From assembly GCA_948567375.1 (NCBI GenBank), contig OX419760.1, positions 32,736,001 to 32,800,000 on the forward strand: 64,000 nucleotides of DNA. Direction: 5' to 3'. Positions 18,753 through 32,204 of this stretch are shown piece after piece. Position 1 is the stretch's first letter. Every line of letters begins with the position of its first letter. This DNA is from Lunularia cruciata. Taxonomy: Eukaryota; Streptophyta; Marchantiopsida; Lunulariales; Lunulariaceae. The position numbers and the translations under genes are program-made. Under the pieces are notes generated by a model. It did no database searches and was not told the origin of the DNA. It saw nothing but the letters and a program-made list of their open reading frames with translations.

Positions 18753-21700
18753 ATGGCGTCCGAGATTGAAGTGCTGGCGGAGACGCCGACCAGAGAGAGT
18801 GTAGCGGCAGCGAGTGAAGGAATTAATTTTGCCAATTCACAGGAGGAGGAAGATCAGCGTAGAAATGACATATATACAGCTGCCGCTTATGGAGATTTGG
18901 AGAAATTGAAGCGTCTGGTCGAAGAAGAGAAGTGCTCTGTGTCCGAACCGGACCCTGGAGGCTATTACGCTTTGCAGTGGAGTGCTTTGAACAATCGTGC
19001 GGAGGCCGCGGAGTATTTGCTAGAGGTCTTATTTCTCTTCCAATCTTTTCCTTTCACCTTTACCTGTCATGTTGCTGCAATCAGCAGCAGCCGACATGCG
19101 CCAGAGAGTATAGACCTCTTCATGCGCAACTTTTAATTTGATCTCAAAATGGACGGATTACGAGCCTAACAAACAACTTTTACGACTGGCCCTCGGCCAT
19201 AATGCATGATCTGAAATCGTTTCGAAGAGTTCTTACCTACTCCGAGTGTTAAGCTGTGAAGCAGATCACCATTTCTAAAAATTACAGGACAACCTAGTGA
19301 ATGCGTGAAGTGATACCAAGATCGAGCTGTTCTACTGAACTCCATCAACTTACAGTAACGCTGTCATACTTCCTTTAAATTTTCAACAAGCCTTTATCAT
19401 ACTTGAACGAATAAGTTAGTTCGATCTGGGCTACTCCAATCTGCGTATAGCGTTAATGCTGTCTATGTTCTCGACATATTCTGATTCAAGTCAAACCTGA
19501 TCATATGTTTTGAGGTCCAGCATAAACAAGTCTAAAAGTTACGATACTTGGAGAAGGGTAACCCTTGGGGTATGTAGCGTTTAATTGCGCGTATGCTTAA
19601 CCAACTTTAGCGCCTGGCGTGACAATCAGTTGATTGCGCCAGATGTTGCTGACATCTTGATACCTTGTTTGCCTAGAAAGATCGGACTTCAATCATACAT
19701 TGTTCGCGTCGTAGCCTACCTGAGTACGAATTCCGGCAGCGATAAGTCAGGCTTCTTACGCTGAGCTGGCCATTTTAGACTCCTTAGACTCTCCTAAGGG
19801 TGGGAAGAGACAGTTCCGGTGGATCTTCCTCTATTTTATTGTCGGTCCTTAGAGGACTTCTGCGGCGGAACAAGGTTTTTGGACTGTCATCTTTGAAATC
19901 AAAGTTGTTTAGGGTTTTCTCGGGGAGAGTAAGGGAATTCTCCCCTCGGACATATTTGTTAAGTGTATCGTAAGTCAGCTGCAGCTTCAGTAGTAGCTAT
20001 GAGTGCTGATCTCTTCTCATTACGTTATCTTCTTTTACTGAGTCTGAATCCCTCTTTGCGCTGCCTTTGCAGCATGGAGCTCCAGTGGACGCCGCTGACT
20101 ACACAGGACAGACAGCTTTGCACTGGACAGCCGTCCGTGGTTCATTACAGGTTGCTGAACTTTTGCTCGAACATGGAGCTCGCCTTGAGATTACCGATTC
20201 GCATGGCTATCGGGTATCGTGCTCACACCTTTGAAAGTTCAACGCCCTAGCTGCATCTAAGTCTATCGATGGGAATGAACAAATAGCAAATCAACACTTA
20301 ACTTAAACGACAGCGAAAATAGTGCTGTCACTGAAGTCTGCCCTGCATATTACACACGTAGGGGGGTTTGGTTCAGGTCGATGTTGGCACAAACGGTAGC
20401 TGGATCCGTTACAATTCAGCTACCATGTTGTGCTCTGTATGCTTGTCAATATCGAACATTTCATGGATCCTTTGCTGCCTGTACATCCTCATATTTACTT
20501 GTAGACTTATCTTTGTTCATAGGATTGCTTTGGAAGAGTCCCAAATATAGACGGACGGTCCGATACAACAGTATCAAACTCATGACGCAGTTGTGTCTTT
20601 TTGCAGACTACCCATGTTGCTGCACAATATGGCCAGACTTCTTTGCTATATCATCTTATCACGAAATGGAATGCAGAGGTTGATCCTCCAGATAATGATG
20701 GACGCAGTCCTCTGCACTGGTAAGCCAGTATGATACTTGAAATGAATCTTTCGACCTCTTCATCTCGTTGAATTTGGGATTTTTACAGTCCATATGTCCT
20801 TCCTTCACGCCGATATCATTCGGATATGTATACAGAGTTCGCTCTTTTCCTTCATCAGTGTATACTTGTGGACTCAAGTATCAACTGAGTAGATCTTGCA
20901 CTTCATTACACGATACATATATCTGGAACTGAAACTGGAATTTCATATCCGAAATCCCGGGTTTGGTTTCAATCAATTAGTTCTCCATCCATTCAGTTTG
21001 GTTTTCAAATGTTTCACATTCGCTTATTTCGAGATTTCTTGATATGAGATGATTCTTCGTTTCCTCAGTTTACATTGTTGCACGGTTTCTCTACATGTAG
21101 TTATATATGAGCGTTACTTGACAATACATGCTTTTTATGATCTAGATTTCATCTACTATTCGCATGTTTCTTAGTCAGTTCTGCTTTCATTTTATTGCCA
21201 TTTCATCTACATTTCATTTGCATTTAATGAGTTCTGGATCCCCCGTTCTTCGAGAGGCTTCTGTCCTCATAACTCCAATATCTGGAACTGAGCTTTTCTG
21301 CTCACCTTGATTTGCACAATATCATGTTTACATTTCATCCGCACTTCATATGCACTTATTGAGTTCTGGATCCCCCATTCTTCGAACTGCTTCTGCTCTC
21401 GTGTCCTAATATCTGGAACGGAGCTTTTTTCTATACATGCGCAGTTTATCTGTTACCGTTTATTCGATTCATGCTATCGGTATACAAGTGTTGCTCTTTT
21501 AATTGTTTCTCTAGATAGCGTTCACTTCTGCTTACATTCGTTTCCAGTTACAGTTGTTTCTATTTCATCTCCTTTCCCCGTTTTATACTAATTTCGTCTT
21601 GCACGGTTTTTGTATACATTACATGCATGCATCTCGTTTGCATTCAATGAGTTCTGGATCTCTCGTTCCTCGGCTTCTGTCCTCATTTCTCAATATCTGG

Positions 21701-24700
21701 ACCTGAATATATAAATGTATATCCCCTTCCACCCTTCCTGCTCTGATCTACCTATACCCTTCCACGCTTCGCTCTACTTCCCTCGTTCTCTGAGCGATTT
21801 CATACTTTCAGGGTGACTCACGGATGTTCCCCGACTTTCGATTTCCTAGCTGTTACATTGATTTTCGACTTCTGTCCATCTGAATCTTTCTCGTCTGGCC
21901 CGTCAAGTCGATTTTATTTCTCTACATGCACTGTTGTTCTGCTTCCGCTTTTCCGAACGCATGTTACTGGTATATAGGTATTACTTTTGATATGTTTCCA
22001 GGTTATGTTTATTTATACGTCCATTCGATCAGATGTTCGCTATCTTGTATACTTTACATATCCTTGCATCTCATTTGCATTCAATGAGTTCTCGATCTCC
22101 CGTTCCTCGAATGGCTTCTGTCCTCATTTCTCTATACCCTTCCACCCTTCATTCCATATTCCATATCTTGCATCTCATTTGCATTCAATGAGTTCTGGAT
22201 CTCTCGTTCGACGAACGACCTCTGTCCTCATTTCTCTATACCCTTCCACCCTTCCACTCTTCTCCCACTTCGCTCTTCCCCACACGGGTTGATCCGTTTC
22301 ATGGTTCATACATATGATTTCTGCCTAGCCTTCCGATTTGAGACCACTTAATGTTTCAAGTCTTGCTTGTTGGTCTTCGATTGCATGTTGTGCTCTATTT
22401 CGCTACATGCTTTGCTTAGCGCTTACCGATTACATGATGTATAACAGTTCTCTACTGCTATTGATCAGGAAATATATATTACATCTGTGCTTCGCCTTAC
22501 ATTCGATCTGTTAGATTCACTTCATCTTCTCCTTCAGGGATTTATTATTCATCTCGATTTGGGCATATCATGTTCACATGCCTTGGCACTCATGAGCTTT
22601 TGAACAGAAACTCAGTACGAGGAGTACTGACATTCGCTCAGCTGTTTTGGCACTGATGAAGTCGTACGTGCTTTCGGGGAGGCTTTCTATGGCCACCTTC
22701 TGCTTCCTCTGGCCGTTTCAGCGTTTCAGGGCTCATGAGTTTTTGAGCAGAAACTCGGTACGAGGGGTACTGACACTTGCTCAGCTACTTCAACACTGCG
22801 TGAGGCACTGATGAAGTCTCATGTGTTTTCATGGAGGCTTACTATGGCCGCCTTCTGCTTCCCTCTGCTGTTTTGTTTCTCATGACTCAGGCGTCCATAG
22901 CGCTTGCTGCAATATAAGATATCCAGTCCTTTGACGCCTTGCTTGTCTTTCCTCGTTCTCAGAACGACTTCATACTTCTGGTGCTTTGACTCTTACACCT
23001 TCCACGATTTTCGTTTCCTGACTCTCAGATCCTCCTTGACTTGCGATTTCCAGACTTCTACTTGTCTCTCGATTCCTGTTTATCTCAATCTTTCTAATTT
23101 GGCTCGTTTTGTTGCCATTTCTTCCTGTTGTATTTATTTCTCTACTCATGTGGGTGTTTTGTCCCCGCTTCTTAGATACAAGCATCTCAGATATGCGTTA
23201 CTATTACTTTACTATTACTATATGCGTTATTTTACTATTACATTGTTCCCCAGTGACATTTACTTCGCCTTTCATTCGATGTGTCCTGTTCAGGTGTCCT
23301 GTTTCTGTTTTTTTTATGCATGCAACTAGGATGTAGGTGTTGCTATTTCATTGCTTCCAGTTTACAATTACTCATTCTTCAATTCGACCAGATGTTCTTT
23401 ATCTTGTTTACATTACGTATCGTGCATAGCATTTGCATTGAATGAGTTCTGGTTCCCACTTTCGATGAACGGCTTCTGTCCTCATTTCTCTATATCCTGT
23501 CCCCTAACGCCATACTCTAATTTACTTCCCATGACGGGGAAAGTAAAGCTGAGTAGAAACGTTCAAAGAAGGATTTCCACTCTACTTTTTCATACCCAAA
23601 ATCCCGGGTTTGGTTTCAATCAACTAGTTCTCCATGCCTCGTTTTTTTATCACGATTACCAATGCATCAACATGTAAAGCTGAGGACTTAGGACTACCTT
23701 GTCTTTTGATTCAAGCGGACGAGGTTCTTCTTCTTTCGAACGATTTCACTTATGTTCCACTCTGTATTTACTTGCTTGGATCACCTTCGTCTCATTTTGC
23801 ATCCCTTTCATGCTTGCATTTTCCATATTCGTATTGTCGGTTCAGTCCTAAGTGGGGTCTGGAACCGCCGGTCTGTGAACGCCGTTACTTGAATAAATTT
23901 TGAAATGGCTTGCTTTACTCATTTAGAGGAGCTTGACTTCGGTTTGCATCCGTTCATGCATGCATTTTTCATTGCTTCCATATGCATATTTTCGGTTCGT
24001 TTCGGATCAGTCCTAAGTGGGTTCTGGATCCCCCTTTCGGTAAACGGCTTCTTCTCCCATTTCTCAAATATCCGGAACTGGGTTGTGTTTACAACCGTTC
24101 TGTATTCCATTACATAATTTATCGTAAAGAAGTCGGCTTATATTTGGATTGAGCACTAAGTTCTGACGGCTTGATAGTGCTGTAACTCATCAGGGCTGCG
24201 TATAAAGGTTTCGCTGACTGCATACGATTTCTGTTATTCATGGATGGATACCTGGCACGACAAGATAAGGAAGGTATAAGTTTTGATTACCGATTAGATG
24301 TGAATAAATTTCATCAGACCGTGTAAAATTACCTTTTGAGAGTGTTGAGCTCATGCCACCATCTAGGCTTCTTGTTGTGCATTACATGTGTCAAGCAATG
24401 AGCTTGCCGAAGACGCTTTCAGTGGTTAGGCGCTAACGGAAATGACTTCACGGCGCTAATTTTGAGCAATTCAGGTTGCACACCGCTGCATTGGGCGGCT
24501 ATTAGGGGGAACTTGGAAGCTTGCACCGTACTAGTTCAAGCAGGAAGCTTGGATGATCTAATGGCAACAGAAGCTACTGGTTGTACCGCTGCCCAGCTTG
24601 CATCTGATAAAGGTCATCGACATGTCGCCCTTTTCCTTGTAAGTGTCCTTCTTGAACTGTATTTGGCATTAACGATAATGTGCATCCAAATTGTAGTTGG

Positions 24701-27700
24701 TCTTTTGACACCAACTTTCCTCTAATATCCAGATACTTGCTCAGGTATAACAATCATCTGAGATGCGTAGTTATATGTTATTCTTAGTGTATAACATTGT
24801 GATCGCAGATTGAGCTGAATAGTGCAAGTAATACGAGTGGGGCGAAGTGTAGACCATGGTAGTTATGGTGATAGTAACCAGCTGATTGAACCTTTATTGT
24901 TTTGGTAGTCTAATGCACGGAGGATTTACAATAATCGATGGGACGGGAAAGGGCGGCTAGGCAAATTCGCAAAGATGGGACTTGCCCCCGTCTTGTGGAC
25001 TGCCATACTAGCACTGGTCATCACCTTCACCAATTCGGTTATCATATGTAAGTTAATGTATTAGATATGCGAAATGACGGATCTGATTGAATTACCTCAT
25101 TAACTGCATTTCTTTGAAGTCTCTCCGTCCCAGTGTTCTTTTCTCTTTTTCTTGTGGGGATGCTGTTCCAGCAACCTGCGCAGTTTACTTGATCCCCACA
25201 AACTACGTGGCACATCTTTTACCTCAGATGCCTGAATGCAGGTTCTAGGTTGCACCAAAATGTGACAACGGACCAAAACCCTTGTTACCGTAGAGACTAA
25301 CTTTGAACTAAGAGTAGACGGAAGTTGTAATTCGAGTTAGTCTTTCTCCTTCTCCCCTTGCACCCTTCTCCCCCGTATTCTTCTGATCCACGCCACGTAC
25401 TTCATCTTTTTGCAGCTTCCTCATTAGTGAGAATAACGGCCGGTGTTGGATTCTGGGCTTGGATGACGGTTTTTCTATCCACAGGTGGACTCTTTCTTCT
25501 CTATCGGTGCAGCAGGTAATTCGTGAGTTTTGTTGCCGTGTCTCGTGGTACTGTGTAAGTGGTTATCCGGGTTATGGCAAAATCTATTCACTCAGTTTAC
25601 TAGTTAAATTTTAGATTACGAGGAACGCATCTTAAGAATCTGTTACTCCGATTAACAAGAGCGCTGGATTTTCAGTTGCAATTGCGCAACTCAGACTACA
25701 CAGCTCTTTTTTCTACACGCTATCTGGCTCTTCTTCGCGCGTTCGGAGAAGCTTAGTCCGTACCTCCGGCGTGTTTCAGTTGGGTGTTGCCTTAGACGAC
25801 GGGAGGTGAAACTATCCAGATGCTATACAAGTCCGCCATGTTTAGCACCAAGATGTAGTGATCAACCATCTTTCACCACATCTTGTCAGTTTTTGTTGCT
25901 TCTTTCTACGTACCCTCAAATACCTCTGTAGTCTTCATGCTAATTCGATCTGTACGCACAAGCTGCCATTAGAAGCTTATGTTTGCAGGCTGTTCCTCGA
26001 AGTCTCAGTGTAGCGACTGCAGGGTTTGTCGGCACGTCCAGTTCCCAGACAGCTACAGCACACTAAGGTTACATATTGTGTTGGTATGTCATGACTTAAT
26101 GCAGCAAGGATCCTGGATATGTAACTCGCGCTTCTCCGGATCAAAAGGGCGTGGATGTAAGTGCTTTCGTCAAGTGTAGATTTCTTTATGTTCGCATATC
26201 ATCTGCGCTTGACCTCCTTAAAATAAGATCTTGAACACCAGAAACATTGACACGATACCTTATGCACACAATGCTTGCTTTCCTCATTTGAAGTCTTCCC
26301 ACATCTGTAAGGAACGGGCATGAAGGACTTCCTGGGTGCCATCCTCAATTGGTTTGTCAGTCCTCCGCTCAGAACTGGTCGCCGGTGTGCAGGTTCCGTT
26401 GTTAAAAAGTGATCTTAGAGATCCGGCTGTAACAGCAGGCTACTGGGCGCAGTTGTGCCCTACTTGTAAGGTCAGTTATCTTGAGTTCCGGTTTCAATGG
26501 TTAGCAAGAATAAAGAAGATTGTATGTGCATTGTGCATTTTTAGCCAGTAGTATCAAAGTGAACGTTCCTGTTCAGTACTCTTTCAGCCTCTAGTCTGCT
26601 GCTAACCCGGAGGAACAGATACTAAGGCGTTTTCTGCCGACGTCCTGACCGTTTCAGATAGTACGGCCATTACGTTCAAAACATTGTGCATCCTGTAATC
26701 GATGTGTCGAGCAATTCGACCATCACTGCCCGTGGATCTCCAACTGTGTTGGCAAGGTAGGTCTCTGCAAACTGACCTTCAATTTTCTGTTCAGGGATTG
26801 GAATCCCGACCTCCTTAGTTTTGAGATCTTCTTTTCACTTTGAATATTCTAGCTACTTCGTGTACTTCTGCTTCTGCTTTAGCTATCCAGTAGTACCTTA
26901 TCCGTCTACGACTGAAGGTGAACTCAAATTTTGGTTCTTTCGGTTTTCATATTAAGGACTGCTTTGGTTCTTACAGATGAACAAGTGGGACTTTTTCCTC
27001 TTTTTAGTGATGGAGACCTTCGCCATGATAATTGGAGCTTCCGTTACAATCAATCGTACGTAGAGCAAGATGCATGACAATCACACCTATGTGGCGTACC
27101 GTTGGCTTTGTCTTACAGCTATAGTGCGATGTCAAGATGCAATTGTGTTTCTCTGCTGTAATTTTTACTATTCTAGCATTTAATAAATAGGAATGTGTCA
27201 GTACTTCAGCTGCGTGCATTTTGATCTGTAAGGAACTGTTTCTATTGCATGTCTACTAGTTGGTTCGTTTAGTCTTTGGAAGTCTGACCAGCAGACCCGG
27301 ACCGAAGTAGATTCGTGTCTTCAATTCTTACCTGCGCCGTCTGTGAAGATACCAAGCACCAATGTTTGGTATGGGTGCCAATTATGCAGGTCTGTATATG
27401 GATCCCCATGCTCCTGGTGGACCTGGACCTTGGTTGCGTCATGTTGGAAGCAATCACCCTGGGGCCCTCGCCTTCCTTCTATTCGACGTTTTCCTTTTCT
27501 TCGGGGTTGCGACACTAACTGGCATGCAGGCTGCCCAGGTTAGATATAAATATTTGGTCTCGCTTCCTTTCAGACTAGGAAGTTACATGTATTCTGTCCC
27601 GAGAAATTAAGTTACTGATCTCGTGTTTTGCTCGGGGCTTTGTGCAGATTGCTCGGAATATAACTACAAATGAGATGACCAACTCTCTCCGTTACAGCTA

Positions 27701-28070
27701 TCTCAAAGGGGCAGATGGTCGGTTCAACAATCCGTACGACCATGGCGTTCGAAAGAATTGTAGTGACTTTCTGCTAAATGGATACAACGATGATTCAGAA
27801 GTTCTTTTGCCACCACAAATGGAGAATGGAACAAACATGGTTCAGATGATCCAACGCTCACCTTCAGATCATACCCAATACATTGGGCATCTTGCTGAGA
27901 ACCAAGGGGGCTTTAGTAGTGCAGTTGGCGGTGGTGGTCCTAGAAGTCATGTGCATGGGCCCTCCTGTAATCATTCGCACGGGCAGGCAAGTGCAACTCC
28001 CTTAGGATTAGGTCTGGGCTTGGCTCGACCCAATGGAGCTCATCCGAACCACCGCCGGGCACCGCAATAG
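18753..28070 (+). CDS. PAT24: Ankyrin-repeat DHHC protein S-acyltransferase (TIP1/PAT24 type), 13 exons
   Basis: The enzyme transfers palmitate to cysteines of membrane proteins; Arabidopsis TIP1 acts at Golgi/vesicle membranes in tip growth. CDS exons: 18753-19025, 20073-20213, 20607-20719, 24194-24273, 24475-24638, 24909-25047, 25416-25515, 26105-26156, 26393-26470, 26658-26756, 26977-27055, 27390-27538, 27648-28070. All introns are GT-AG and phases match, giving 1,890 nt or 629 residues (TIP1 is about 620). Ankyrin repeats fill residues 40-260 ([45 protein letters not shown]). Four membrane segments lie near 282-304, 313-335, 418-437 and 465-487. The Cys-rich domain ends in DHHCPW with catalytic Cys at 404. 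The TTxE motif (TTNE) is at 495-498, and a His-rich tail ends in an LGLGLGLA run. No damage is seen. Confidence 0.95.
20720..24193 (+). repeat. Long third intron carrying a dispersed ~80-bp repeat
   Basis: A 3.47-kb intron is ten times longer than most others of this gene. A motif around GAGTTCTGGATC, then GAACGGCTTCTGTCCTCATTTCTC and AATATCTGGAACTG recurs near 21,229, 21,360, 21,649, 22,084, 22,186, 23,440 and 24,017, with a weaker copy near 23,855. Two longer pairs also occur: 22,591-22,713 with 22,736-22,872, and about 50 bp at 20,944 with 23,592 (both holding AATCCCGGGTTTGGTTTCAA). No ORF is carried. Confidence 0.75.
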
Positions 28071-29600
28071 ATGCTGATTCAGAAACAGTTTATCCAGTCG
28101 TGTGTAAGATGCAGTGTCCGCAGATCGGCAGGTGTAGGAATATTGAGCTGTTGAGATGATTAATCTCAGTCCCTACGAGGCAAGATACGTGAATCCTCAC
28201 TAGCCCTTTGCCCCTATCTGTAGGGCTGTGTTGGCCAATCGTATTACTCCATTGGAGTCCCGGTCTCCAGTGGCGGAGAAGCTGCAGTAGCTTCCCCTAT
28301 AAAGAACATGTAACGTTAGCACCGATGGTTCAATCGCAGTCAACATCCTCCGGTGAGCTTCGTTTCTTCGTTTCCCTTCATCAGTTGATCTCCTATGTCC
28401 AGCAAACTGGACGAATTGGATGATATATCTCTTGCAAGTCAGGTCAATCCTGGGCCTGCAAGAACATTTATCACCGGCTTGTTGTTATGAGTTACTTGGA
28501 GTCTTATAGAAGAAAGTCGTCCAGTAACTCTACTCCCCCACGACACTGCATAAGTTTTAAGGTAAGAACGAGAATGGGTTTTGGAAGCCCTGATGGCCGT
28601 GTGTGGTACATGACTTCGAACTTCCTCAGACTACATGTAGATATCTCAAACTAGAATTTAGTTAGATAACAGCATGAATCAGCGCCTCTCCATTTTAGCG
28701 CCGCCTCAGATCCATCTGCACCGAAGGGGCTGCAGATGAAAGATCTAGTTCAGTTTCCGTATTTGAAGGAATGAAGCCGTCTTTGATGGTGTTTTGTCGG
28801 CCAACGAACACTATTCTTCCTGTCTGACTGTATACTAGGTGATTCTACATTTATACATCAATGCATCTGGGAGCTCAAAATTTGAAGACATCTGTAGATT
28901 TGGGATTCTTCACTTTTCACTGTCCAGTTCTTTTACTTGGTCCTATGGTCAAGCAGGTATCGACGACGGCTGTTGGAACTAGAAGTAGACATGTGAGATC
29001 GGGGTGACATCGGTCAAATGGGTGAGAGACTTGACCTTACGGGGGAATCTTGATTCTGTTCATCTTCCTTCCCTTTGAGTTGGAATCATGAAAGGGGTGA
29101 AGTATGTCCAATGCCACTGAACGGTTGCCCTTAAGACTCCTGACTCTCTCTCCTCACCCTTACTCTTGGCCTAGGGGTGAAGAGTCACAACTCATTGTCC
29201 CCAGAGTGAGAGTTCACTTTGCCTGCGATTACTCCATCTATTGTAAAAACTACATGGTGCTTTAAAAGTGCATTTAGCAAGTGGAATTCAGCATGCTTGA
29301 AACTAGCAGTTCTAAGTTGAACCCGAATTTCAGTTACTCTGGGTTCTTATGGAATTACGAGTCTTGTAGTGGGCACAACTCAGACGATCATTCATTATTA
29401 GATCTAGAGACCAACGAAGCGAACAGTCAAAGCGAACAACAAGGTGAAAAGGCGAAAGTTATAGTGTTCAAGATCGATACAAGCAGCTAAGTGTTTTCTG
29501 CCTTTGTCTGTCACCTGTTCTTTTGTTGGATTGTTTCCTCCATGACTTTGCCATCCAGGTGTAATCTCGGACAGTGGTAAATCTGTCAGTTCAGGATCAA
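28071..29600 (+). other. 3' UTR and downstream region of the S-acyltransferase gene
   Basis: No further gene is recognised. The first part should hold the 3' UTR and polyadenylation site, which I cannot place. A 69-codon open stretch at 29,281-29,490 starts with GTG, has no neighbours and is probably chance. Confidence 0.5.
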
Positions 29601-30830
29601 TTCTGTTATTTCGGGATCATCTGAAACAGCTGAGGTGAAGTACACGACTCAAGCAGCGGGGAGTAACCAAAACATTTTTAGTGCAATCAAGAAGTTTTGA
29701 TAATGTGAGAATTATTGGACATTTTTTGAGATAAATCGATCAACTTATAATAACTAATGTGATTTTAATCGTATAAGTATGAGCCCGAACATCAACAATG
29801 AACTATAGGATCAGGGGAACACTTCAGAATTTATCGAATGTAATAAATTCTAGACCATCATAATCGTGTACAACTGGAACTTAATTTCGAACAATTCTGT
29901 CTCCAGTGGATGTACGTCAAGGGCAGCAACAGCATAATATTCCTTTTTCCTCCAAACGAAAATGACTTGCACTAATTTACTTAGGCTGTAATTTTATGGT
30001 TAAGAAAGCGAAAATAACTCGTATTATTTCAATTAAGCGATAATTTCGTGATTGTGAGAAGTGGGAGTGGAGAAGCTTGTTTGTGCCCGCTTGCTCCCGA
30101 CTAGTTATTATCGATTATTGACAAGTAACATTTACAAGTTTTCTTCCTAATTATATCAATATTTTAAATATGATTATTGCTTTATTATTGTCTTGTAAGG
30201 TAGATAACTAGACTAAATGATGGAAAAAATTGCCTCGGTAAGAGATGGGGATGATGGACAGAATTACATTGGAGATTGGAAACAACGGACGGAATTACTT
30301 GTAGGAAGAGGACGATGAATGACGAGGACGGAGGGTGATGAACTGAATTGCCTTTGGGGATGGGTTTTTCTGTCCATGCATGATGATGCGAGGATTGCCC
30401 TAGTATGTGTTATGATCCCAATTTAAATTCAAATTTCACATCTTTATATTTTGTTTTGTTCTTTTATATTCCTTCTCAATCGTATTTTTGCAAGTTTTCA
30501 ATACTAATAAGCTAGTACAATGGATTGATAAATTTATATTAAATATTGTAATTTTACTCAACATCTAGATAAAAGAACTTATTAATATAAAACTAAAGAA
30601 AGAGATTTGGATCCTCATTTCACATCGAAGCAATCTTTGCCATTAATAATTTATTTTTAAGAATAATACACCTTTTCTACAGTTCTTAAGAAAAAAGTGA
30701 ATGTAACGAGATGGTGTTGTTGAAATATGTAATATCACGACAACAACAAATTCCTCCCCGGAGGATATGAGTTGGATATGACTAAAAATGAAGTAAAAGT
30801 GTCACAATCTAAAAGGCTAACAATCTATTA
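29601..30830. other. AT-rich intergenic, nothing recognised
   Basis: AT-rich DNA with a short G-rich stretch (30,230-30,400). No ORF, RNA gene or terminal repeats are seen. Confidence 0.6.
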
Positions 30831-31066
30831 TTGTGTATTTAATCTCTTGTTTGAAATCATTCCTAGAAGAGTGTAGTCTCAACCCTATTGCAATACTACA
30901 AAATATAAACAATCATTGATAAGATATTGCGTATTTAATCTCTTGTTTGAAATCATTCCTAGAAGAGTGTAGTCTCAACCCTATTGGGGTACTACAAAAT
31001 ATAAACAATCATTGATAAGACTGCCCCTATTGACATACTACAAATATATAAACAATCACTAATCAC
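30831..31066. repeat. 96-bp tandem duplication, about 2.4 copies
   Basis: Units 30,831-30,926 and 30,927-31,022 are nearly identical (TTGNGTATTTAATCTCTTG...), and a partial third copy follows to about 31,066. A recent local duplication is likely. Confidence 0.85.
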
Positions 31067-31759
31067 TTTCATTGTAATTGTAGTCAAGAGAACTCTTGAA
31101 GGTGATAGTTCATTCGAAACAAAGTTCACTTTGCCTTAGAATTTCATTATCTTCCATTGCACAGGATAGACATATCTCAAAGGGTCTCACCAATAGTAGG
31201 ATGGAACGTGCAAACTAAATTGGAGTATAATCTCCCAAACGTCTTATCTCTCTATCATCTACGATTGTAACATAGTTTTCAATCCTTCCAATAAGGCACT
31301 ATGTTGAAGGAGGTTAGAATGATTCACACTACTTAGTCTCCCAATTCGTGGTACTTAACTATACCTAGGCTTGTAAAAGTCCATCACGATATCGTTCCTA
31401 ATCTATATAGAGCACCTAGAGGTCCACTCTCTAGTTCCCTACAAATGATTCCTTCATCCAAGTGCTTACACTTCTACACCAAGATTCCTCACAACTAAGT
31501 GACTAAGTAGGCAAACACTCGTATAGAGAGTAGACACATACACATATATTGACTTGATATTCTTATTGTATAACCTCATTTATTACAAAGAAATAATGCA
31601 CCAAATGAATACAATAAACATAGGTCTAAGCTCTATATACATTTCCTACTTAGTCACTAAAGAGATCCAAAAGCTACAAATGGCTAGAAATCTTCTAATA
31701 TATCTAATCCTCATCTAATCTCCAATAGTGGCTTCTCAATCTTCTTAGTAATTGATGCT

Positions 31760-31880
31760 TTGCTATATCTTCCTCATACTTCTTGATAATTATTTAAACT
31801 ATATATTATTATTACTTCTTCTTATATATTATATCATAGTATAAATTTTTAGAACTATCTAAAATCTATAAACTATTTAC
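31760..31880. repeat. Dispersed AT-rich repeat, copy 1
   Basis: About 120 bp (CTTCTTGATAA...ATATTATATCATA.TATAAATTTT.GAACTATCTAA) recurs at about 35,625-35,745 in the same orientation. Both copies look like fragments of one old element. Confidence 0.5.
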
Positions 31881-32204
31881 AAGTACAAAGCATCTTTATC
31901 ACAATTGCAAGATGTAAAGGATCAACAAGGTATGGACAAACTACATGAGGAAAGTGATTACAAGACGAGAACAACATCTATCGAGGTTATGTTTGTACAA
32001 CATTGTTAGGGTTGTTACTTGGTTGCAAGACTGTTTGGCAACAGCAATGACAAACTACTTACACCCTTATAGATTTGAATGAGATCCTTTCTATACCTCG
32101 AGTACTCATGTGAAGGTAGTATGCATCTTGGGAGTTGGAGTTAAGATTGCATTGAGTGTCCCCATGAACATAAAGTGCAAGAAGCAATGGAAACTGAAAG
32201 GAAC

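Noticed and set aside
29281-29490. A 69-codon ORF after the S-acyltransferase gene
   Set aside because: It starts with GTG, has no splice partners and no recognisable sequence.
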